Origin: a gamma proteobacterium symbiont of Bathyaustriella thionipta
GTDB lineage: Bacteria; Pseudomonadota; Gammaproteobacteria; Chromatiales; Chromatiaceae
Assembly (NCBI GenBank): GCA_025656895.1
Contig: JAHXHF010000305.1
Coordinates: 1-19,648 of the forward strand
Direction of reading: 5' to 3'
DNA length: 19,648 nt
Part shown: in pieces, positions 14,694 to 19,648 of the stretch
Position numbering within the stretch: the stretch's first letter is position 1
Layout: each line of letters starts with the position of its first letter
The notes under the pieces: model-generated
Database searches by the model: none
Told to the model about the DNA's origin: nothing
Seen by the model: the letters and a program-made list of their open reading frames with translations, nothing else
Position numbers and translations under genes: made by a program

Positions 14694-15950
14694 TTAGCGT
14701 TTCATGGATTCAAAAAATTCGCTGTTGGTCTTGGAAACTTTCATCTTGTCCAGCAGGAATTCCATTGCCGCCAGTTCATCCATAGGATGCAGGATTTTTC
14801 TCAGTATCCAGATTTTCTGCAAATCAACCGGTTTCATCAGCAGGTCTTCGCGGCGTGTTCCTGAGCGGTTGATATTGATGGCCGGGAAAACACGTTTTTC
14901 GGCAATACGACGATCCAGATGCACCTCCATATTACCTGTGCCTTTGAATTCTTCGTAAATAACATCATCCATACGCGAGCCGGTTTCTACCAGCGCGGTA
15001 GCCAGAATGGTAAGACTGCCGCCTTCTTCCACATTACGGGCAGCACCAAAAAAGCGTTTGGGGCGTTGCAGGGCGTTGGCGTCTACACCACCGGTCAATA
15101 CTTTGCCGGAGGACGGCGCCACCGTATTGTAAGCTCGCGCCAGTCGGGTAATGGAATCCAGCAAAATCACTACATCACGCTTGTGCTCCACCAGACGTTT
15201 GGCTTTTTCTATAACCATTTCAGCTACCTGCACATGGCGGGTAGCGGGTTCATCAAAGGTACTGGAAACCACTTCGCCACGTACGGAACGGGCCATCTCG
15301 GTCACTTCTTCGGGACGTTCATCAATCAGTAAAACAATGAGATAACATTCCGGATGATTGTGGGCAATGGACTGCGCGATATTTTGCAGCAGCATGGTCT
15401 TGCCGGCCTTGGGTGGCGATACAATCAGACCACGCTGGCCTTTACCAATGGGGGCGGCCAGATCAATGGCGCGGGCGGTAATATCTTCGGTACTGCCATT
15501 ACCCACTTCAAGATTTAAACGCTCGTTCGGAAACAGTGGTGTGAAATTTTCAAAAAGAATCTTGTTTTTGGTATTTTCGGGCTTGTCAAAATTGATTTCA
15601 GCAATTTTTAATAACGCAAAATAACGCTCATTATCTTTGGGAGGGCGTATCTTGCCGGATACGGTATCACCCGTTCTCAGGCTGAAACGTCGAATCTGAC
15701 TGGGAGAAACATAAATATCATCCGGCCCGGCCAGATAGGAACTGTCTGCAGAACGCAGAAAACCGAAGCCATCGGAAAGAATCTCTACCACACCGTCCCC
15801 GTATATGTCTTCGCCTTTCCTGGCATGTGATTTAAGGATGGCAAAAATCAGGTCTTGCTTGCGGGATCGCGCGACGCCTTCAATTTTCATCTCGGCGGCA
15901 AGATCAACAAGGGCAGGCATAGCCATTTTTTTAAGTTCGGTCAGATTCAT
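14694..15950 (-). CDS. rho: Transcription termination factor Rho
   Basis: A 418-residue hexameric RNA-dependent ATPase/translocase, essentially the length of E. coli Rho. The N-terminal RNA-binding part includes GDGVVEILSDGFGFLRS (51-67) and the cold-shock-like fold around DDIYVSPSQIRRF. The ATPase core has Walker A SPPKAGKTM (178-186) and Walker B VILLDS (261-266). The Q-loop region VLTGGVDANALQRPKRFFGAARN and the arginine-finger region follow. No insertion or N-terminal extension is present. The ribosome binding site is weak, and a six-codon frame ends on its ATG. Its own promoter and a long leader separate it from trxA, consistent with the autoregulated rho of E. coli. Confidence 0.98.
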   Translation of the reverse strand: MNLTELKKMAMPALVDLAAEMKIEGVARSRKQDLIFAILKSHARKGEDIYGDGVVEILSDGFGFLRSADSSYLAGPDDIYVSPSQIRRFSLRTGDTVSGKIRPPKDNERYFALLKIAEINFDKPENTKNKILFENFTPLFPNERLNLEVGNGSTEDITARAIDLAAPIGKGQRGLIVSPPKAGKTMLLQNIAQSIAHNHPECYLIVLLIDERPEEVTEMARSVRGEVVSSTFDEPATRHVQVAEMVIEKAKRLVEHKRDVVILLDSITRLARAYNTVAPSSGKVLTGGVDANALQRPKRFFGAARNVEEGGSLTILATALVETGSRMDDVIYEEFKGTGNMEVHLDRRIAEKRVFPAININRSGTRREDLLMKPVDLQKIWILRKILHPMDELAAMEFLLDKMKVSKTNSEFFESMKR

Positions 15951-15967
15951 AAGTGAAGTTCTATCAT
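15947..15967 (-). CDS. Possible six-codon upstream frame overlapping the rho start
   Basis: MIELHL and stop, in which the stop TGA shares bases with the rho ATG (TTATGA). Such overlap permits coupled translation, and rho itself has little ribosome binding sequence. However, this short frame also lacks a clear ribosome binding site, so it may be chance. Confidence 0.2.
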   Translation of the reverse strand: MIELHL

Positions 15968-16107
15968 GGGCAAGGAAATAAATTTCAAGGAGTTCCCGAA
16001 TGAGAATTTCAGGAAAAAACTAAGGTTTTTGATTTATTAAATCTTTAGAGGTATTCGTTACTAATTTGAAAAAATTGAATTTTTTTGGGCTAAGAAGAGC
16101 CCGGAAT
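15951..16107 (-). promoter_or_regulatory. A/T-rich, G-poor rho leader
   Basis: From the predicted start to the rho ATG is about 155 bases. The 136 bases nearest rho contain, on the transcribed sense strand, 25 C and 12 G, about 27 percent G+C against near 50 percent in the genes. C-over-G, weakly structured RNA is what Rho loads on, and E. coli rho is attenuated by Rho in its own leader. A hairpin GGGCT-CTTCTT-AGCCC (16102-16087) lies near the 5' end, and a perfect dyad GATTTAATAAATC at 16043-16031 is in the middle. Confidence 0.5.
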
Positions 16108-16114
16108 TCTCTGA

Positions 16115-16142
16115 AGTATAGCACGAACCCGCAGCGAGTAAA
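16115..16142 (-). promoter_or_regulatory. rho: Probable rho promoter
   Basis: On the minus strand TTTACT (16142-16137), 16 bases, then TATACT (16120-16115), with TG one base before the -10 (an extended -10). It lies between trxA and rho, inside and just past the hairpin that follows trxA, and points to rho. Confidence 0.6.
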
Positions 16143-16170
16143 GCTTACAGCCCACTCGCTCGACCGGGTT
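16126..16170 (-). other. Two-tier hairpin at the end of trxA
   Basis: GCGAGT (16134-16139) pairs with ACTCGC (16154-16159), and outside it AACCCG (16126-16131) pairs with CGGGTT (16165-16170). The outer arm includes the first two bases of the trxA stop codon as written on the plus strand (16169-16171). No U-run follows in the trxA direction, so it is either a 3'-end protecting structure or a weak or Rho-dependent stop. It overlaps the -35 of the rho promoter. Confidence 0.5.
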
Positions 16171-16495
16171 ACAGATTACCGTCAATAAATGCGGTCAGTT
16201 GAGATTTGGAAACAGCACCTACTTTGGTGGCTTCCACTTCACCATCTTTAAATAACATCAGGGTAGGAATTCCACGAATACCGAATTTCGGCGGTGTTTC
16301 AGGATTATCGTCAATGTTCAGCTTGGCAATTTTCAGGCGACTGCCGTATTCAGCGGCTATTTCGTCCAGTACCGGGGCAATCATTTTGCAGGGACCGCAC
16401 CATTCCGCCCAGTAATCAACCAGTACCGGAGTTGCTGATTGCAGCACTTCGGTTTCAAAAGAATCATCTTGTACATGGACAATCTGCTCGCTCAC
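16169..16495 (-). CDS. trxA: Thioredoxin 1
   Basis: A 108-residue thioredoxin, the same length as the E. coli protein. The redox site is WCGPC at 32-36 in VDYWAEWCGPCKMIAP. The cis-proline loop is RGIPTLMLF, and the C-terminal FKDGEVEATKVGAVSKSQLTAFI is typical. It is a general disulfide reductase of the cytoplasm. The start is GTG at 16495 with GGAG ten bases upstream, giving VSEQIVHVQDDSF; longer readings contain unrelated sequence overlapping the rhlB promoter. It is divergent from rhlB and upstream of rho, the same trio as in E. coli. The 197-base divergent gap to rhlB holds both promoters; I find only weak -10 matches there. Confidence 0.96.
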   Translation of the reverse strand: MSEQIVHVQDDSFETEVLQSATPVLVDYWAEWCGPCKMIAPVLDEIAAEYGSRLKIAKLNIDDNPETPPKFGIRGIPTLMLFKDGEVEATKVGAVSKSQLTAFIDGNL

Positions 16496-16692
16496 TTTAA
16501 TACAGCTCCGTTTGCTTGATAATCTGCCAGAAAACCCGGCTGACCTGAAATAATGGGGAAATAGCGAATAATCTGCTCTGAAACTACATTGCGGTATTTG
16601 AGCGGATAACATCGACGAATGCAAGTCCCGCGAATGTCGGGTATGCTTACGGCTTTTTTCAAGCAACTGTCTTGAACGAAGGTTTCCCTGCC

Positions 16693-18015
16693 ATGAGCGA
16701 ACAACACCTGACTGATACCCGTTTTGATTCCTTTGCGCTAAGCGCCGATTTATTGCGCGGCCTGCAAGATGCGGGGATGACCCAGTGTACCCCGATCCAG
16801 GCTCAGTCCATACCCCTGGCATTGCAGGGAAAAGATATTGCCGGGCAAGCCCAGACCGGCACCGGCAAAACAGCCGCCTTTCTGGTTCCTGTTTTTCAGT
16901 ATTTACTGAATCATCCCGCGCCGGAAAAACGCCGCCCGAACCAGCCGCGGGTGCTGATTATTGCACCCACTCGCGAACTGGCGGTACAAATTGCCAAAGA
17001 TGCCGAATCGTTAGGTAAACACCTGCCTTTTATCACAGCCGCTGTTTTTGGTGGTACCGGTTATCAGTCACAACGTGAAAAACTGCAATCCGGGGTGGAT
17101 CTATTAATTGGCACACCCGGCCGCCTGATTGATTATCTGAAACAGGGCGTGTACGACCTGAAAGCCCTGCAGGCACTGGTGCTGGATGAAGCCGACCGTA
17201 TGTTTGACCTGGGCTTTATCAAGGATATTCGTTTTATGCTGCAGCGCATGCCGGCACCCGAAAAACGTTTGAGCATGCTGTTTTCGGCCACCCTGTCCTA
17301 CCGCGTGACGGATCTGGCCTATGAGCATATGAATCATCCGCAGGAAATCAAGATTGAAACCGAACAGGTAACTGCAGACCGTATCCGGCAGGTTGCTTAT
17401 ATGGTGGCCAATGATGAAAAAATACCTTTGCTGCTGGGCCTGATTAAAGGTCTGCAGGAGTACCGCGCCATCATCTTTGTCAACACCAAGCGCGTATCAG
17501 AAAAAGTATGGGGCTTTCTGGAGGGGAATGGCATCAAAAGCGCGATTTTGTCCGGTGATGTACCGCAGAATAAACGCCTCAGCCTGCTGAAAGCATTCCA
17601 GAGCAATGAACTGCCGGTACTGGTGGCGACCGATGTGGCCGCGCGCGGCCTGCATATTGAAAATGTGACCCATGTGTTTAATTTTGATCTGCCGGATGAT
17701 GCGGAAGATTACGTGCATCGTATCGGTCGTACCGGTCGTGCGGGCGCATCCGGGAGCGCCATCAGTTTTGTTTGTGAAACCTACGCTTTTTCATTGCCGG
17801 ATATTGAAAAATACATTCAAAGCAAGATTGATATTGGCGCGCTCAGCAGTGACCTGCTTTTTAAAACCGATCCCAAAAGCCGTATCTATCCACCCCGGCG
17901 TGAACGCCGTCATGATGACAAGCGTTCGCGTGGACGGCACAACAAAAGTCATGGCTCACAACATCGCCAACATGAAAATCGCGGCCACAAAAAACATCAT
18001 CACAAGGCAAAATAG
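16693..18015 (+). CDS. rhlB: DEAD-box RNA helicase RhlB
   Basis: A 440-residue DEAD-box ATP-dependent RNA helicase. Motifs in order: Q-motif CTPIQAQSIP (32-41), motif I AQTGTGKT (53-60), PTRELAVQ, DEADRM (165-170), SAT (198-200), then ATDVAARGLHI and HRIGRTGRAG. It matches E. coli RhlB closely, including GQAQTGTGKT, LDEADRMxDLGFIKDIR and MLFSATLSYRV. RhlB unwinds RNA for the degradosome in E. coli. The C-terminal tail (about 40 residues) is highly basic and histidine-rich, and unlike E. coli's arginine-rich tail. I chose ATG 16693 with GAAGG upstream over a TTG at 16672. A small cysteine-cluster gene follows after eight bases. Confidence 0.95.
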   Translation: MSEQHLTDTRFDSFALSADLLRGLQDAGMTQCTPIQAQSIPLALQGKDIAGQAQTGTGKTAAFLVPVFQYLLNHPAPEKRRPNQPRVLIIAPTRELAVQIAKDAESLGKHLPFITAAVFGGTGYQSQREKLQSGVDLLIGTPGRLIDYLKQGVYDLKALQALVLDEADRMFDLGFIKDIRFMLQRMPAPEKRLSMLFSATLSYRVTDLAYEHMNHPQEIKIETEQVTADRIRQVAYMVANDEKIPLLLGLIKGLQEYRAIIFVNTKRVSEKVWGFLEGNGIKSAILSGDVPQNKRLSLLKAFQSNELPVLVATDVAARGLHIENVTHVFNFDLPDDAEDYVHRIGRTGRAGASGSAISFVCETYAFSLPDIEKYIQSKIDIGALSSDLLFKTDPKSRIYPPRRERRHDDKRSRGRHNKSHGSQHRQHENRGHKKHHHKAK

Positions 18016-18023
18016 AAAAGCGG

Positions 18024-18392
18024 ATGGCGGCCAGGGACAATAAATGCCAGCGCTGCCATGCCAGTATCTGTTGTAATTATTTTACCCAGGCTCTGGATAC
18101 ACCGCGTTCCAAGGCCGATTTTGAGCTACTGCTGTGGCAAATATCCCATCAGCATGCCGAAATTTATAAAGACAGCGATGGCTGGTTTCTGCTTATTAAT
18201 TCAACTTGTCTGCATTTACAGCAGGATGGGACTTGCGGCATTTATACGCAACGACCGCAAATCTGCCGCGACTACTCCAATGACTATTGTGAATTCGACG
18301 CGCCGGCTACGGATGGATTTGATCTATATTTCAAAAATTACGCCAGCCTGCTGGACTATTGCCGTCAACGCTTCAAGACCTGGGGACGGTAG
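18024..18392 (+). CDS. YkgJ-family cysteine-cluster protein
   Basis: A 122-residue protein of the YkgJ family (PF03692), named as putative zinc- or iron-chelating. The eight-cysteine pattern is complete: C8, C11, C16, C17 near the start (CQRCHASICC), then C62, C71, C81 and C89 in TCLHLQQDGTCGIYTQRPQICRDYSNDYC. The stretch CGIYTQRPQICR is the family signature. No enzymatic function is established for the family that I can name with confidence. It begins eight bases after rhlB in the same direction and is probably co-transcribed. The convergent gap downstream has an inverted-repeat element but no clear terminator. Confidence 0.85.
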   Translation: MAARDNKCQRCHASICCNYFTQALDTPRSKADFELLLWQISHQHAEIYKDSDGWFLLINSTCLHLQQDGTCGIYTQRPQICRDYSNDYCEFDAPATDGFDLYFKNYASLLDYCRQRFKTWGR

Positions 18393-18400
18393 CCAGGAAG

Positions 18401-18502
18401 TTTCACCATAATCCAGCGAAAAACAGGATAGTGCTCCAGGGTACAGTTTGTACTTTGCCAACATACCCCCAACCGCTTGATTGCTCATGATTTATGGTGA
18501 AA
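18401..18502. repeat. 102-bp segment bounded by a perfect 11-bp inverted repeat
   Basis: TTTCACCATAA (18401-18411) and TTATGGTGAAA (18492-18502) are exact inverted copies. The right arm contains the stop codon of the yrfG-like gene. Inside is a small perfect dyad GTACA-GTT-TGTAC (18441-18453). No target-site duplication is visible. It may be a short MITE-like element or a long-range stem serving convergent genes. The left border, with two flanking bases, resembles the sequence where nudE is truncated. Confidence 0.5.
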
Positions 18503-19181
18503 TTTTCGGGGTAGAAGCCTGCCAGGGTTGTATCGGCATGATCTGTGCAAAATCATCCATCGCTTCAAAATCCTGATAGTGACGCGCCGGGCCTTTTGAA
18601 TCCGGCTGCGAGATGCCCAGCAGCCAGCCAAATCCATAATCTCTCGCCGAATACAAAACCGCTTCACTGTCATCCACAAACAGACTGCTGGCCGGGTCAA
18701 ACGGTAATTGTTGGTTGAGTTTCTGCCAGAAAGCCTTCTCTTCCTTGGGCACGCCATAATCATGCGCGCAGACAATATGCTCGAAATGCCCCTGTAAAGC
18801 TGTTTTTTCCATTTTCAAGGCCAAGGATTTCTGGTGCGCGTTGGTGATCAGGATGCGTTGCCGGCCACTGTCAGCCAGCGCATCCAGAAATTCAATCACA
18901 TGCGGGTGCAGGCGAATCAGATGGCTCATTTCCCGTTTCAGATCCGCAATATCCAGCCCCAGCTCCTGCGTCCAGTGATCCACGCAATACCACTGCATGC
19001 GCCCTTGCACGGCCTCATAGCGGGCCTGCAGGATTTGCCGCGCCTGCTGCAGCGGCAAATCATTGTCACGCGCATAGCACTGCGGCACGAACTCCAGCCA
19101 GAAGTGATTATCAAAATACAGGTCCAGAAGTGTGCCATCCATATCCAGAAAAACCTGCTCTATTTTCGGCCAATCAATCAT
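18492..19181 (-). CDS. yrfG: YrfG-like HAD phosphatase (GMP/IMP 5'-nucleotidase)
   Basis: A 229-residue HAD-superfamily hydrolase. Motif I is VFLDMDGTLLDLYFDNHFW with D13 and D15, motif II RILITNAHQKSL, motif III the lysine in GVPKEEKAFW, and motif IV SLFVDDSEAVLYSARDYG. The sequence around motif I and the neighbouring nudE are as in E. coli, where YrfG acts on GMP and IMP. I chose the ATG at 19181; longer readings cross into the divergent nudE promoter region. The 61-base gap to nudE must hold both promoters. The stop codon is part of a perfect 11-bp inverted repeat with 18401-18411. Confidence 0.85.
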   Translation of the reverse strand: MIDWPKIEQVFLDMDGTLLDLYFDNHFWLEFVPQCYARDNDLPLQQARQILQARYEAVQGRMQWYCVDHWTQELGLDIADLKREMSHLIRLHPHVIEFLDALADSGRQRILITNAHQKSLALKMEKTALQGHFEHIVCAHDYGVPKEEKAFWQKLNQQLPFDPASSLFVDDSEAVLYSARDYGFGWLLGISQPDSKGPARHYQDFEAMDDFAQIMPIQPWQASTPKISP

Positions 19182-19242
19182 GTCTGTTGCGCCTGCACTA
19201 AAATTATTCAACTTTCGATAGGGGACAAGGTAGAATGGCATC

Positions 19243-19593
19243 ATGCCGCAACTGCCAAAAATACGCCATACCCGACAACTGGCACGCACCCGTGTGTTTC
19301 AGATCGAACAGGTATCGCTAACCTTCAGTAATGGCGTACAGGCTGATTACGAGCGCATCATGGGGCCGCCCGGTGGTGGTGTTATCGTGGTCCCCATGAT
19401 GAGTGATAACAAGCTACTGATGATTCGCGAATACGGCGTGGGCGCAGAACGTTATGAGCTGCGCTTTCCCACCGGCGGTATTGAGCCGGATGAATCGGTA
19501 CATGATGGTGCCCAGCGTGAACTGCGGGAAGAAACCGGCTATGCGGCGCGACAATTACAAACTGAAGTTTCACTGAAATCCAAATCAACCTGA
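19243..19593 (+). pseudogene. nudE: nudE, Nudix hydrolase for ADP-sugar/NADH-type substrates, 3' part lost
   Basis: The first roughly 105 residues match NudE well: RTRVFQIEQVSLTFSNGVQADYER, then VIVVPMMSDNKLLMIREYGVGAERYEL. The Nudix box is complete and canonical at 78-100 (GGIEPDESVHDGAQRELREETGY). NudE should then continue for another 70-80 residues including an APSYF-like stretch; full-length NudE is about 186 residues. Here the frame runs into QTEVSLKSKST and a stop at 19591-19593, and I find no NudE-like continuation in the other two frames up to the window end. So it is not a simple one-base frameshift nearby. A deletion, an insertion or an assembly join are possible. The Nudix box alone might still fold, but the dimerising C-terminal part is missing. 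Confidence 0.7.
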
Positions 19594-19633
19594 CAGTCAG
19601 CCATCAAGCCACCATACGCAAAAGCAGTGAAAC
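19567..19633. repeat. 67-bp segment with 9-bp inverted ends at the nudE break
   Basis: GTTTCACTG (19567-19575) and CAGTGAAAC (19625-19633) are exact inverted copies, placed where the NudE similarity stops. The left end, GAAGTTTCAC followed three bases later by AATCCA, matches 18398-18416 in the yrfG-ykgJ gap. The window ends 15 bases later, so the extent of the element is unknown. Confidence 0.4.
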
Positions 19634-19648
19634 AAAATCTTTTTCCCG

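Noticed and set aside
16087..16102. Hairpin GGGCT-AAGAAG-AGCCC beside a T-run as a terminator
   Set aside because: The Ts precede the stem on the plus strand, so in the trxA/rho direction the stem is followed by As. It cannot be an intrinsic terminator in either direction.
16496..16822. N-terminal extension of thioredoxin to 217 residues
   Set aside because: The extra part has no thioredoxin similarity, crosses the rhlB start, and the GTG at 16495 has a good ribosome binding site.
19567..19648. GTTTCACTG and its inverted copy as the start of a CRISPR array
   Set aside because: There is no direct repeat with regular spacing; the copies are inverted and the window ends. An inverted-repeat element fits better.

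Overview
The window reads as an ordinary stretch of gammaproteobacterial chromosome, densely coding and of roughly balanced base composition. The gene order supports this: coq7, speD and an OsmC-like gene sit beside a divergent crp/vfr and the trpC-trpD-trpG genes, as in Pseudomonas. rho, trxA and rhlB are grouped as in E. coli and its relatives, and a yrfG-like phosphatase is divergent from nudE as in enterics. MurU also points to this class. The genus cannot be fixed from the sequence alone.

Layout. (1) Positions 1-3897, minus strand: OsmC-like protein, a DUF885-like protein that has lost its predicted metal ligands, a VOC-fold protein, SpeD and Coq7 lie end to end or overlap, so probably form one operon. 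(2) 3898-4666: a divergent promoter region with a perfect dyad and a candidate CRP site, then crp on the plus strand. (3) 4667-4875: a convergent gap filled by a tandem 13-bp repeat and a paired-palindrome, MITE-like element. (4) 4876-10280, minus strand: rpe-gph-trpE-trpG-trpD-trpC, with a possible attenuator between gph and trpE. trpF, trpB and trpA are not here. (5) 10397-13532, minus strand: murU, a GCS2-type carboxylate-amine ligase and an AstE/aspartoacylase-type hydrolase, tightly coupled. (6) 13710-14612, plus strand: an orphan PhnD-like periplasmic binding protein, ending at a strong bidirectional terminator shared with rho. (7) 14694-16495, minus strand: trxA, then rho with its own promoter and an A/T-rich, G-poor leader. 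(8) 16693-18392, plus strand: rhlB and a YkgJ-type cysteine-cluster protein. (9) 18492-19593: yrfG-like phosphatase (minus) and a nudE (plus) whose C-terminal third is missing, with short inverted repeats around both.

Functionally the window covers ubiquinone synthesis (coq7), polyamine synthesis (speD), global cAMP control (crp), the first steps of tryptophan synthesis, phosphoglycolate and pentose phosphate metabolism, peptidoglycan recycling (murU), and transcription termination and RNA turnover (rho, rhlB). I see no defence system, prophage, CRISPR array or complete insertion sequence. The most unusual items are the DUF885-like probable pseudoenzyme, the ligase/hydrolase pair attached to murU, the trpE leader, and the inverted-repeat elements near a truncated nudE.
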